A stretch of 64,000 bases of DNA from assembly GCF_017948245.1 (NCBI RefSeq), contig NZ_CP072865.1, positions 1,389,501 through 1,453,500 on the forward strand, read 5' to 3'. This DNA comes from Rhizobium sp. NLR16a (GTDB lineage Bacteria; Pseudomonadota; Alphaproteobacteria; Rhizobiales; Rhizobiaceae). Positions within the stretch are counted from its first letter, which is position 1. Every line of letters starts with the position of its first letter. The notes below the pieces were generated by a model, which searched no databases, was not told where the DNA came from, and was given only the letters and a program-made list of their open reading frames with translations. Shown in pieces: positions 15,792 through 24,428 of this stretch. The position numbers and the translations under genes were made by a program.

Positions 15792-17999
15792 ATGGGCAAG
15801 AAATCAAGATTGTTCGCAAGCGCGGCTTTTCCGCTGCTTTCCCTCTCGCTGGCGCTGCAGCCGGTGTCGGCGATGGCCGCCGTGCGCGGCGCTGAGACGC
15901 AGGCAGCCGCCGCGCGGCAAGTCGAACAGGGGAGCTTCGAAGTGGCGCAGGATGCGCCCGAGGATGCACCTTCCGAAGAAGAGCTGCTGAAGAAGAAAAA
16001 GCACAAGGAGAAGCAGGAGGCCCCAGCCGAACAGGCGCCAGCCGCCGAGAAGCCAAAGGAAGCACCTGCGGAAAAGCCGAAGGCCGAAGCACCCAAGGAG
16101 GCTCCGGCGCCTGAACCCAAGGCCGCGCCCGAACCCAAGGCAGCACCCGAACCCAAGGCCGCGTCACCGAAAGCCGAGGCGCCGAAAGAGGCGCCGGCGG
16201 AACAGCCCGAAAGCAAGCCCGCGCGGAAAGCCAAACAGGAGGCTCAGCCCGAGGCAAAGCCGGAGGCCGCGCCGCAGCAAGAACAGCAGCCGGTAACGCA
16301 GGAAAAGCCGAAAAAACCCAAGAAGCCTGAGGCTCAGCAGGCCGAGCCCGAGGCGCAGCAGCCAGCCGCAAAGGAGGCCCAGCCGCAAACGGAGCAGGCT
16401 GCACCGGAGGCCAAGCCGGAAGGAAAGCAGCGCCCCCGCGATAAAGGCAAGAGCAAGGCCGAGACAGCCGCTCCCGAGGCGGTGACGCCGACCGAAGAAC
16501 AGGCCAAGCCCGAAGCCAAGCCGGAGGCAAAACCCACAGCCGAAGCGCCGGCCGAAAAGAAGCCCGCAGCCGGCGAGACTGTGGCGCCCGCAGATAAAGC
16601 GAGCCAGGACAAGGCGACCCAAGACAAGGCGACCCAGGACAAGGCCGTTGCCCCGGAAGCCGCTCCGGCCGAAAAACCGAAGGAAGGCATGGCGGCGAAA
16701 CCTGCAGGCGAACAGCCCGCCGGCGAACAGCCGGCAGCACCCGCCACCGGCGCGGCCCAGCCGCTGCCTGAAGCCAGCGGCGGTCAGCAGGCGGAGCAGG
16801 CCATTCCCGCGCCTGAAAAGGTTTCGCCGGAAGAGCTGCAGCGCCGCAAGAAGATTGCCGAAGATCCGGCCAAGAGCAACGAGACCGTTGTCCTGCCGGT
16901 TGAAAACGGTGCGGCCGTGCTCGACAGCGATAAGGATGCCGACCGCAGCAAGGGCAGGGAAGTCCGCCGCGACCGCGACAAGATGCGCGCCGAGAGCAAG
17001 GACTTCAAGGTGCCGACCTCTGATGCCGAGGCGCAGGCCGCCACCGCGGATAGGGCACCGACGGTCAAGCTCGAGGCGGTGACTAGCGAGAAAGGAACCA
17101 GACTCGACGCCCGGCCGCAATTCGTTCGCCCGGACGGGGCGCGTGTCGACGACCAGACTGACGACAATCGCGTGATCATTCAGTACAACAATCAGGTGAT
17201 CGTGCGCAGCGACGACGACAGGCGGTTCCTGCGCGACGGCGAACGGCCGATCTACGAAGAGCTCCCGGGCGACCGTTACCGCGAGACGATTGCGCGACCG
17301 GAGGGTTACCGCATCGTCACGATCCGCAACCGCTACGGCGACATCATCCAGCGGTCGCGCGTCGATGCCCGCGGGCGTGAGGACGTTCTCTACTATTCGC
17401 CCGATCTCTATGAGGATCCGGACCGCGACTATTTCGAGGATGCGGGTGCCGACTTGCCGCCGATGCGGCTGCGCGTGCCACTCAACGAATACATCATCGA
17501 TACTCGCAGCGATCCGGACAGGGACTATTACGAGTTCCTGAGCGAACCTCCCGTCGAGCCGGTGGAGCGTGTCTATTCGCTGAATGAGGTGAAGTATTCC
17601 GCTCGTATTCGCGACAAGGTCCGCCGAATCGATCTTGATACGATCACCTTTGCGACCGGCAGCGCGGAGATCCCGATGACTCAGGCGCGCACATTGCGTA
17701 AGGTCGCCGACGCGATCAGCCAGGTGCTGAAGAAAGATCCGAGCGAGACCTTCCTGATCGAGGGCCATACGGATGCTGTCGGTTCCGACCAGAGCAACCT
17801 GGTCCTCTCCGACCAGCGGGCGGAATCGGTCGCCAATGTGCTCTCCGACGTCTATGGCATTCCGCCGGAAAACATGGCGACGCAGGGCTACGGCGAACGT
17901 TACTTGAAGGTCAACACGTCGGGCCCCGAACAGGAAAACCGCCGCGTCACCATCCGCCGCGTCACTCCGTTGGTGCGTCCGGTCGCCGCCAACCAGTAG
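15792..17999 (+). CDS. OmpA-family protein with long Pro/Ala/Glu/Lys-rich region
   Basis: A 735-residue envelope protein. A signal peptide (about residues 1-31, ending VSAMAAV) is followed by some 300 residues of low-complexity sequence rich in Ala, Pro, Glu, Lys and Gln, including tandem AAPEPK and TQDKA repeats. A basic/acidic linker leads to a unique region (about residues 430-610). The C-terminal OmpA peptidoglycan-binding domain (about residues 615-725) has ITFATGSAEIPM, IEGHTDAVGSDQSN, LSDQRAESV and GYGERYLKVNT. The low-complexity part could span the periplasm or wall while the C-terminus binds peptidoglycan. It is monocistronic, with a hairpin after it. Confidence 0.88.
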   Translation: MGKKSRLFASAAFPLLSLSLALQPVSAMAAVRGAETQAAAARQVEQGSFEVAQDAPEDAPSEEELLKKKKHKEKQEAPAEQAPAAEKPKEAPAEKPKAEAPKEAPAPEPKAAPEPKAAPEPKAASPKAEAPKEAPAEQPESKPARKAKQEAQPEAKPEAAPQQEQQPVTQEKPKKPKKPEAQQAEPEAQQPAAKEAQPQTEQAAPEAKPEGKQRPRDKGKSKAETAAPEAVTPTEEQAKPEAKPEAKPTAEAPAEKKPAAGETVAPADKASQDKATQDKATQDKAVAPEAAPAEKPKEGMAAKPAGEQPAGEQPAAPATGAAQPLPEASGGQQAEQAIPAPEKVSPEELQRRKKIAEDPAKSNETVVLPVENGAAVLDSDKDADRSKGREVRRDRDKMRAESKDFKVPTSDAEAQAATADRAPTVKLEAVTSEKGTRLDARPQFVRPDGARVDDQTDDNRVIIQYNNQVIVRSDDDRRFLRDGERPIYEELPGDRYRETIARPEGYRIVTIRNRYGDIIQRSRVDARGREDVLYYSPDLYEDPDRDYFEDAGADLPPMRLRVPLNEYIIDTRSDPDRDYYEFLSEPPVEPVERVYSLNEVKYSARIRDKVRRIDLDTITFATGSAEIPMTQARTLRKVADAISQVLKKDPSETFLIEGHTDAVGSDQSNLVLSDQRAESVANVLSDVYGIPPENMATQGYGERYLKVNTSGPEQENRRVTIRRVTPLVRPVAANQ
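16107..16160 (+). repeat. Three 18-bp tandem repeats inside the OmpA-family gene
   Basis: Three consecutive 18-bp units encode AxPEPKA-type hexapeptides (PEPKAA) with two or three base differences between copies. Such repeats favour slippage in multiples of six codons and so length variation without frameshift. Confidence 0.8.
16602..16646 (+). repeat. Three 15-bp tandem repeats (S/T-QDKA)
   Basis: Three in-frame 15-bp units encode SQDKA, TQDKA, TQDKA. They differ at only a few bases and lie in the low-complexity part of the OmpA-family protein. Confidence 0.8.
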
Positions 18000-18006
18000 C
18001 TGCTTC

Positions 18007-18034
18007 CGCCCCTCCCCGGTCTCAGGGAGGGGCG
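18007..18034 (+). terminator. Terminator hairpin after the OmpA-family gene
   Basis: A 10-bp stem CGCCCCTCCC / GGGAGGGGCG with an 8-nt loop begins 7 bp after the stop. A second hairpin, CTTCTCCC-GCC-GGGAGAAG (18045-18063), follows and resembles the core of rhizobial mosaic repeats. Neither has a T tract. Confidence 0.55.
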
Positions 18035-18089
18035 CTGACCTCCTCTTCTCCCGCCGGGAGAAGGGGGCGCGCTCTTGTCTTACCCCTCT

Positions 18090-18848
18090 CTATCGGCCGG
18101 CTTTCGCAGCCGCCTTTTCAATGACGTCGGCGACTTTTTCCGGCTGGGATGCGAAGACGGCGTGGCTGGCCGTGATCTCGGTCACTTCGCTGCCAGCTCG
18201 TTTCGCCATGTCACGCTCCAGTTCGGGATTGATGGAGCGATCCTGGGTGGCGACGATCGTCCAGCTCGGCTTCGTTCGCCATGCCGGCTCTCCGATCTTG
18301 GTCGAGAAGGCCTGCTTGGCGGCGAAGACCTGCGATCTTGCCAGGAAATCGGCTTCGGCTTTCGGCAGGTCGGCCGCGAAAGCCGCGGCGAAGGCGCCGG
18401 GGTCGAGGTAAAGATATTTGCCGTCCTCAGTTTCCTTGATGTCCATACTGCCGGCCGGCTTCGAGCTGGCGAGGCTCAGCAGGCTTTCCCCCTTGTCTGG
18501 CTGGAAGGCGGCGACGTAGACGAGGCCCGCAACGCCTGGATTGTTGCCGGCTTCGGTGATGACCATGCCTCCATAGCTGTGGCCGACGAGCAGCGTCGGT
18601 CCTTCCTGGAGGTCGAGAATCCGCTTCGTTGCCGCCACATCGTCATCGAGCGATGTCAGAGGCTCCTGGACGATGGTGACGTTGAAGCCGCGCTTTTCGA
18701 GGATATCGGTCGCTTTTCGCCATCCAGAGCCATCGGCCAGCGCACCGTGGACGATCACGATGTTCTTGACCGCGGCAGCCTCGGCCGCAAAAGCGATTCC
18801 GGCGGTGGCAAAGGCCAGGCTTGCGATGAAAGTCAGATGCTTGTTCAT
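18090..18848 (-). CDS. Exported alpha/beta hydrolase
   Basis: A 252-residue protein with a signal peptide (MNKHLTFIASLAFATAGIAF, cleaved near AAEAAA). It then has an alpha/beta hydrolase fold of the esterase/pyrethroid-hydrolase-like group: NIVIVHGALADGSGW for the oxyanion region and nucleophile elbow GHSYGGMV (Ser about residue 116). ATVATQDR-like and final SHAVFASQPEKVA segments supply Asp and His. Expected location is the periplasm; the substrate is unknown. ATG 18848 has AAGGAG upstream; the longer open frame overlaps the DipZ-like gene in another frame and is not believable. It lies 46 bp after that gene, probably in the same operon. Confidence 0.85.
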   Translation of the reverse strand: MNKHLTFIASLAFATAGIAFAAEAAAVKNIVIVHGALADGSGWRKATDILEKRGFNVTIVQEPLTSLDDDVAATKRILDLQEGPTLLVGHSYGGMVITEAGNNPGVAGLVYVAAFQPDKGESLLSLASSKPAGSMDIKETEDGKYLYLDPGAFAAAFAADLPKAEADFLARSQVFAAKQAFSTKIGEPAWRTKPSWTIVATQDRSINPELERDMAKRAGSEVTEITASHAVFASQPEKVADVIEKAAAKAGR

Positions 18849-18894
18849 GGGGTCACTCCTTGTGGTTGACGTTGCGGGGCGGGAATCTTGAGGT

Positions 18895-20673
18895 TCAGCC
18901 GAAGGTGAAGGCGTAGCCCTGGACGCCCGGATCGAGGAAGCGGATTTCGAAGGTGCGGGCTGCGACGGCGCCGGCCTGGCGAACGAGTTGGTAAAGCCGC
19001 GTTCCGGTGACCGTGCCGTTGCCGTCGGCATCGATGTCGGAGCCATGATCGGGTCCCGGCGCCTTGCCGTCGAGCCTCACCTGGAAACGGATCGGTTTGG
19101 CGTCGGCGCCGGGTCCGAGAACGAGATGCAGATCGCGGGCGCTGAAACGATAGGCGATGCCGCCGCCTGCCTCATCGAGCGTTGCCTGATCCTTACCGAT
19201 GGTCCAGGTGCCGGACAGGCCCCATGCGTTAATGCCGGGCTCGGTGATCGAGTAGTTCTGCGGCATATCGGCTTGTAGCCCTTCGGGCGAGACAAAATTT
19301 TCGGCCTGCCCGTAGCCGAGGTAGGTCTCTCCGGACCGGATATTGGCGAGGTCGGGACCTGCCTCCACGCCCTTGGCAGCGGGCGCAACCGGTGCCGTTT
19401 CCGCCATCTGGCTGCCCGCTTCGCGCAGCAGATCCTGGATGGCTTTTTCGGTCCTGCCGTAATTGCCTTCGCCGAAATGGTGATAGCGGATCTGGCCTTT
19501 GGCATCGATCAGATAGGCGGCAGGCCAGTAGCTGTTTTCAAAGGCGCGCCAGATTTTGTAGTCATTGTCGATCGCAACCGGATAGCCGATCCGAAAGTCG
19601 CCGACAGCCTTCTTGACATTGTCGATCGTCTTCTCAAAGGCAAATTCCGGGGCGTGCACGCCGATGACGACCAGGCCCTGATCCGCATATTTTTCCGCCC
19701 AGGCACTGACATAGGGAATGGTGCGAATGCAGTTGATGCAGGAATAGGTCCAGAAGTCGACGAGAACCACCTTACCCCGCAGCTGCTCCTTGGTCAGAGG
19801 CTTCGAGTTCAGCCATTCGACCGCGCCGTCGAACGAAGGCGCATAAGCTTCGACGGGCAGATCACTGCGGAAAGGCTTGCTTCCATCGGCCGCGGGAATG
19901 ATCTTGTCGTTGCTCGCCACCTCAGAGGGCGTGCCCCCCGCCGGCCTGGCATGCAGCCTGTCCAGAACGGCCTGTTCCAGCGAGGCAGTGCTGGCATAGG
20001 AAAGCCGCGCCAGCAGGCTGGTGTCGAGACCGAGCGCGATAACCGCCACGCCCGCCAACACGGCAGCGCCGACAGCCTGGCGGATTCGATCACCAAGGCC
20101 GAGCGAGCGCTTCATCGCGGCGAAGATTTTACCGCCGACCAGCAAGGCGACGGCAAGCGAGGTCGCAGCACCGGCGGCATAGGCGATCAAGAGGGCGGTT
20201 GTCTGCAGGTTGGCGCCCTGCAATGCCGCGCCCGTCAGCACGAGGCCGAGAATTGGTCCGGCGCAGGGCGCCCAGAGCAGGCCGGTGGCGACGCCGAGGA
20301 TGAGCGCGCTCCTGACCGTCGGCGCAGTGCGTCCGCCGCCGCTGGCGTTCAGTAGATTGTTGCCGAGATCGACGATCGGGCGGGCAAGCGTGCTTGCGAA
20401 GCGGGGCGAAAGCAGGCTCACTCCGAAGAGCGCGAGCAGGACGATCGCGGCAAGCCGGCCATATTCATTGGCACGGATCGCCCAGCTGCCGCCGACCGCG
20501 GCAAGCGTCGCGACCAGCGCGAAAGTGGCGGCCATGCCCGCTAGCATCGGCAGCGTGCTCTTGAGGAAAGGCTGGCCGGAGCGGGCGAAGACGAAGGGGA
20601 GGATAGGGAGGATGCAAGGGCTGAGAATGGTCAGCACGCCTCCGAGATAGGCAATGATCAGAAGTGTCATCAT
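18895..20673 (-). CDS. DipZ-like CcdA-thioredoxin fusion (cytochrome c biogenesis family)
   Basis: A 592-residue membrane protein with three parts. The first, about residues 1-230, is a CcdA/DsbD-type hydrophobic domain (LGGVLTILSPCILPILPFVFA with its redox Cys, and a second Cys in LLWAPCAGPILG). A periplasmic thioredoxin-like domain follows (about 280-420, active site YSCINCIRT, CxxC). A C-terminal beta-rich domain, common to DipZ proteins, ends the protein. It would carry electrons from cytoplasmic thioredoxin across the membrane to periplasmic thiols. The start has AAAGGA upstream, with two successive ATG codons (20673, 20670). Tandem GATACA-type motifs lie upstream. Confidence 0.9.
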   Translation of the reverse strand: MMTLLIIAYLGGVLTILSPCILPILPFVFARSGQPFLKSTLPMLAGMAATFALVATLAAVGGSWAIRANEYGRLAAIVLLALFGVSLLSPRFASTLARPIVDLGNNLLNASGGGRTAPTVRSALILGVATGLLWAPCAGPILGLVLTGAALQGANLQTTALLIAYAAGAATSLAVALLVGGKIFAAMKRSLGLGDRIRQAVGAAVLAGVAVIALGLDTSLLARLSYASTASLEQAVLDRLHARPAGGTPSEVASNDKIIPAADGSKPFRSDLPVEAYAPSFDGAVEWLNSKPLTKEQLRGKVVLVDFWTYSCINCIRTIPYVSAWAEKYADQGLVVIGVHAPEFAFEKTIDNVKKAVGDFRIGYPVAIDNDYKIWRAFENSYWPAAYLIDAKGQIRYHHFGEGNYGRTEKAIQDLLREAGSQMAETAPVAPAAKGVEAGPDLANIRSGETYLGYGQAENFVSPEGLQADMPQNYSITEPGINAWGLSGTWTIGKDQATLDEAGGGIAYRFSARDLHLVLGPGADAKPIRFQVRLDGKAPGPDHGSDIDADGNGTVTGTRLYQLVRQAGAVAARTFEIRFLDPGVQGYAFTFG

Positions 20674-20816
20674 CGTTTCCTTTGAAACCGTTTGATCGGG
20701 CTCTGGACGGCGATGGGCCCGAACCAGCAACGGCGGCGAGATAGCCGGGCGGAGGTATCTCCGATGTGTCTGGTTTGACGGGAAAATGTACCGAACTATT
20801 GCGCTGGAGCGCGGAC

Positions 20817-20832
20817 GATACAAACGAATACA
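20817..20832. promoter_or_regulatory. Tandem 10-bp-spaced GATACA/AATACA motif (candidate OmpR-type site)
   Basis: GATACA (20817-20822) and AATACA (20827-20832) are direct repeats one helical turn apart, the geometry bound by OmpR/PhoB-family regulators. The site lies between the divergent dipZ-like and hydrolase genes; an OmpR-family regulator is encoded at 22191. Confidence 0.45.
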
Positions 20833-20902
20833 AACTGCCTATCCGCAGAGGCGGCGGCGAAAACTGCGACCGTCCGCCCATGCCCTGCCGAGGCGGCGCT
20901 TT

Positions 20903-20918
20903 TGTATCAGAATGTATC
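20903..20918. promoter_or_regulatory. Second tandem motif, TGTATC-N4-TGTATC
   Basis: TGTATCAGAATGTATC is the reverse-complement form of the GATACA-N4-GATACA repeat and is perfect in both half-sites. A single GATACA recurs at 20974-20979. The 11-mer TATCAGAATGT inside it recurs at 24260-24270 before the Ohr gene. Confidence 0.5.
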
Positions 20919-21026
20919 TCGGCAGGCGGAGGTTACACTCGCATTCAAAAACCGCAGCCTGTGACATATGGCCGATACAAGCCGAACGTCATCTCAGCGC
21001 CGTGATCCATTCGACAGGAGAGACCG

Positions 21027-22079
21027 ATGTCAGAGCAAATCAATCATCATCGCCGCCGTTTCTTTGGCATGACGGCAATCGCGCTTGCAGCCGTCGAATT
21101 CGGCGTGGCCGGAGCGGCCGCAGCCCAACTGCCGCAGTCTTCCAGCGCCGCGCTGCCTGACGTAAAGGCCGGGACCAATGCGTCATTCGAAGCGCTGAAG
21201 CAGGTCAAGACCGATGTGCTCGATATCGGTTATGCCGAGGCCGGAAAGGCCGATGGTCCGGTCGTGCTGCTGCTGCACGGTTGGCCCTATGACATCCATA
21301 GCTTTGTCGACGTCGCGCCGCTGCTTGCCTCCGCCGGCTACAGAGTGATCGTGCCTTATCTGCGTGGCTACGGCACGACCCGCTTCCTCGATGACAAGAC
21401 ACCGCGCAACGGCCAGCCTTCGGCGCTTGCCGCCGACATGATCGCCCTGCTCGATGCGCTCAAGATCGGAAAGGCTGTCGTTGCCGGCTACGACTGGGGC
21501 GGGCGGACTGCCAATATCATGGCCGCGCTGTGGCCCGAGCGCTGCAAGGCGATGGTTTCGGTCAGCGGCTACCTGATCGGCAGCCAGGAGGCCAACAAGA
21601 AACCGCTTCCACCGAAGGCGGAACTTGCCTGGTGGTACCAGTTCTACTTCGCCACCGAACGCGGCCGCCTGGGCTATCGGAGCAACACTCACGATTTCGC
21701 AAGGCTCATCTGGCAGACGGCATCGCCGAAGTGGAATTTCGACGATGCGACTTTCGACAGATCGGCGGCCGCCTTCGACAATCCCGACCATGTGGATATC
21801 GTCATCCACAATTACCGCTGGCGCCTGGGGCTTGTCGAAGGCGAGGCGAAATATGATGCCTATGAGAAGAAGCTTGCCGCCCTGCCGCTGATCTCGGTGC
21901 CGACGATCACCATGGAAGGCGATGCAAACGGTGCGCCGCATCCCGAGCCCTCCGCCTATGCCGGAAAATTCTCCGGCAGGTACGAACACCGCACGATCGG
22001 CGGCGGCATCGGCCACAATCTGCCGCAGGAGGCGCCGCAGGCCTTCGCCCGGGCGGTCATCGACGTCGACCGCTTCTGA
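21027..22079 (+). CDS. Exported alpha/beta hydrolase, epoxide-hydrolase-like, Tat signal
   Basis: A 350-residue protein. The N-terminus HHRRRFFGMTAIALAAVEFG is a twin-arginine signal, so folded export is likely. The hydrolase core has VVLLLHGWPYDIHSF (HGxP motif), VIVPYLRGYGTTRF and the nucleophile elbow VVAGYDWGGRTAN, where Asp (GYDWGG) replaces Ser as in epoxide hydrolases and haloalkane dehalogenases. A GIGHNLPQEAP segment supplies the catalytic His. It is divergent from the DipZ-like gene and upstream of the two-component system. A role in detoxifying epoxides or chlorinated compounds is an inference. Confidence 0.88.
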   Translation: MSEQINHHRRRFFGMTAIALAAVEFGVAGAAAAQLPQSSSAALPDVKAGTNASFEALKQVKTDVLDIGYAEAGKADGPVVLLLHGWPYDIHSFVDVAPLLASAGYRVIVPYLRGYGTTRFLDDKTPRNGQPSALAADMIALLDALKIGKAVVAGYDWGGRTANIMAALWPERCKAMVSVSGYLIGSQEANKKPLPPKAELAWWYQFYFATERGRLGYRSNTHDFARLIWQTASPKWNFDDATFDRSAAAFDNPDHVDIVIHNYRWRLGLVEGEAKYDAYEKKLAALPLISVPTITMEGDANGAPHPEPSAYAGKFSGRYEHRTIGGGIGHNLPQEAPQAFARAVIDVDRF

Positions 22080-22190
22080 TTGGCGGCAAAGCTTCGTTGC
22101 TCACGCGGGCGGAATATGCGTAGGTCGCGTCTGGCACTTCGACAAGAGCGAGGCGGCGGGCGCGGCCGCAATCGTTGAGGAATAGGCAAT

Positions 22191-22931
22191 ATGGATCATG
22201 TCGATCACATCCTGATCGTCGACGACGATCGTGAAATTCGCGAGCTGGTCTCGGGCTATCTGCAGAAGAACGGCCTCAGGACCAGTGTTGCCGCGGATGG
22301 GCGCCAGTTGCGCAGTTTTCTGGAAGCCAATGCCGTCGATCTGATCGTGCTCGATGTTATGATGCCCGGCGACGATGGACTGGTGCTGTGCCGGGAACTG
22401 CGCGCCGGCCGGCACAAGGCGATCCCGATTCTGATGCTGACGGCCCGCACCGACGATATGGACAGGATCCTCGGGCTGGAGTTGGGCGCCGACGACTATC
22501 TTGCCAAACCCTTTGCGGCGCGCGAGCTTCTTGCCCGCATCAAGGCGGTGCTGCGGCGTACGCGCATGCTGCCGCCCAACCTGCAGATCAGTGAGGCGGG
22601 TCAATTGCTGACCTTCGGCGACTGGCGGCTCGATACTGTCGCCCGTCATCTTCTCGACAAGGACGGGACCGCGATTGCGCTGAGCGGCGCCGAATACCGC
22701 CTGCTTCGTGTCTTCATCGACCATCCGCAACGGGTGCTTAACCGCGACCAGCTTCTGAGCCTGACGCAGGGCCGTGACGCCGAACTCTTCGACCGCTCGA
22801 TCGATCTTCTCGTCAGCCGCCTGCGGCAGCGTCTCGGGGAAGATGCGCGCGAGCCGACCTATATCAAGACGGTTCGCAGCGAAGGTTATGTCTTCTCGGT
22901 TCCGGTCGAAATTTCGGAGCCGCGCCGATGA
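22191..22931 (+). CDS. OmpR-family response regulator
   Basis: A 246-residue regulator: receiver domain with the acidic triad DDD at 11-13 and phospho-acceptor Asp55 (VLDVMMPGDDG), the conserved Thr in LMLTARTD and Lys in LAKPFAA. A winged-helix output domain follows (about 140-240), with LSGAEYRLLRVFIDHP, RSIDLLVSRLRQRLG and YIKTVRSEGYVFS. It overlaps the sensor kinase gene by 4 bp. Tandem 10-bp-spaced motifs before the nearby dipZ-like/hydrolase genes and the Ohr gene are candidate binding sites. Confidence 0.93.
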   Translation: MDHVDHILIVDDDREIRELVSGYLQKNGLRTSVAADGRQLRSFLEANAVDLIVLDVMMPGDDGLVLCRELRAGRHKAIPILMLTARTDDMDRILGLELGADDYLAKPFAARELLARIKAVLRRTRMLPPNLQISEAGQLLTFGDWRLDTVARHLLDKDGTAIALSGAEYRLLRVFIDHPQRVLNRDQLLSLTQGRDAELFDRSIDLLVSRLRQRLGEDAREPTYIKTVRSEGYVFSVPVEISEPRR

Positions 22932-24250
22932 GGGCTGATATCCCCATGCTATCGGGCCTGATGTGGCCGAGAACGCTCAGATCGCGGATCTTCCTCATTC
23001 TTTTGGTGGGCCTGGCCTTCGCCTATGGGCTCTCCTTCAGCGTGCTCTACATGGAGCGCTACATGTCGGCCAAGGCGGTGATGCTCGGCACGCTGGAGAA
23101 CGACGTCGCGACATCGATTGCCGTTCTCGACCGACTTCCGGCAAGTGAGCGCGGCGACCTGCTGGATTGGCTGAGCCGCGGCAACTACCGTTTCGAGCTC
23201 GGACCCGGCCTGGCCGGTGTGCCCGACAGCTCCAGCAAGGCGAGGGAGATCGCAGGAAAAATAGAGGCGGCCGCCGGGCATCGCTTTCCCATCCGCATCG
23301 AACGGATTCCGGGTGAGGTGAACCGGCTGCAGGCGCATCTGACGCTGAGCGACGGAACGCCTCTGACGATCGATGTCACGCCGAGAGGCGTCATGCCGAT
23401 CGCCGCATGGCTGCCTTACGTCTTCGCAATCCAAATGGCGCTGCTCATTCTCTGCACCTGGTTTGCCGTCCGCCAGGCGATCCGGCCGCTCGGCGAACTC
23501 GCTGCTGCCGCCGATGCACTCGATCCTGATAAAGACGGTCAGGCTTTGAGTGAGGCCGGGCCTAGCGAGGTGGCGCATGCGGCAAGAGCATTCAATGCGA
23601 TGCGGGAGAGGATCGCCCACTATCTCGAGGAACGGGTCCAGATACTGGCGGCGATCTCGCATGATCTGCAGACGCCGCTCACCCGGATGCGGCTGCGCGC
23701 CGACATGGCGGAGGATTCACCCGAGAAGGACAAGCTGGTGCATGATCTCGCCGAGATCCAGCGCCTCGTCCAGGACGGCATCGCCTATGCGCGCAGCGCA
23801 CACGGCAACGGGGAAAAGAACACTCGCATCGATTTAGCATCGTTTATCGACAGCATAGCCTACGACTATCAGGACACAGGAAAGGCCGTGACGGTCGTCG
23901 GGCTGGTTGAAGGCGCCGCCTTCACCAGGCCGCACGCCCTTCGCCGCATCCTATCGAATTTCATCGACAATGCCTTGAAGTTTGCCGGCGCCGCCGAGCT
24001 CAGCGTCGAGCGCGGCGCTGACAATTCCGTCGTCATCAGCGTCATGGATCGCGGACCCGGCATCCCGGATGATATGCTCGAAGCCGCGATGCAGCCCTTT
24101 TTCCGGCTCGAGCAATCTCGCAACCGCGAGACCGGCGGCACAGGTCTCGGGCTGGCGATTGCCCAGCAGCTGACGGCGAAGATCGGCGGATCTCTGAAGC
24201 TCTACAATCGCTCGGGTGGCGGACTGGCGGCTGAAGTCACCATTCGGTGA
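22928..24250 (+). CDS. Sensor histidine kinase, partner of the OmpR-type regulator
   Basis: A 440-residue inner-membrane kinase. A first transmembrane helix (about residues 15-38) and a second (about 160-182) enclose a periplasmic sensor of roughly 120 residues. A HAMP linker follows, then a HisKA domain with phospho-acceptor His245 (AAISHDLQTPLTRMRLRAD) and an HATPase_c domain with N-box ILSNFIDNALKFAG, DRGPGIPDD and GGTGLGLAIA. The signal is not evident, but the neighbours (DipZ, Ohr, GST) suggest an oxidative or electrophile stress. The gene is translationally coupled to its regulator. Confidence 0.93.
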   Translation: MRADIPMLSGLMWPRTLRSRIFLILLVGLAFAYGLSFSVLYMERYMSAKAVMLGTLENDVATSIAVLDRLPASERGDLLDWLSRGNYRFELGPGLAGVPDSSSKAREIAGKIEAAAGHRFPIRIERIPGEVNRLQAHLTLSDGTPLTIDVTPRGVMPIAAWLPYVFAIQMALLILCTWFAVRQAIRPLGELAAAADALDPDKDGQALSEAGPSEVAHAARAFNAMRERIAHYLEERVQILAAISHDLQTPLTRMRLRADMAEDSPEKDKLVHDLAEIQRLVQDGIAYARSAHGNGEKNTRIDLASFIDSIAYDYQDTGKAVTVVGLVEGAAFTRPHALRRILSNFIDNALKFAGAAELSVERGADNSVVISVMDRGPGIPDDMLEAAMQPFFRLEQSRNRETGGTGLGLAIAQQLTAKIGGSLKLYNRSGGGLAAEVTIR

Positions 24251-24257
24251 TGTCAAA

Positions 24258-24273
24258 ACTATCAGAATGTTTT
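24258..24273. promoter_or_regulatory. Candidate site for the two-component regulator before ohr
   Basis: This site shares the exact 11-mer TATCAGAATGT (24260-24270) with the perfect tandem site at 20903-20918; its outer halves are degenerate. It lies 155 bp upstream of the Ohr gene. Confidence 0.35.
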
Positions 24274-24428
24274 GTACGCGAAAATGTCGTGGACGCCGGA
24301 TGCTACGTTTTGTGACATTTCGGCCGTTTCCGGAAACATGCCGGATATATCGATCCATCAAACCAACTCCGTCAACCCGGCCGCAGTAGCGGCCAGTCGC
24401 ATGAAGCGACGCAACAAGGAGTGTTTCC

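Noticed and set aside
16164..17768. 534-residue open frame antisense to the OmpA-family gene
   Set aside because: It arises from the GC-rich, repetitive composition of the sense gene. It is Leu/Arg/Gly-rich low complexity and has no family features, while the sense strand has a signal peptide and an OmpA domain.
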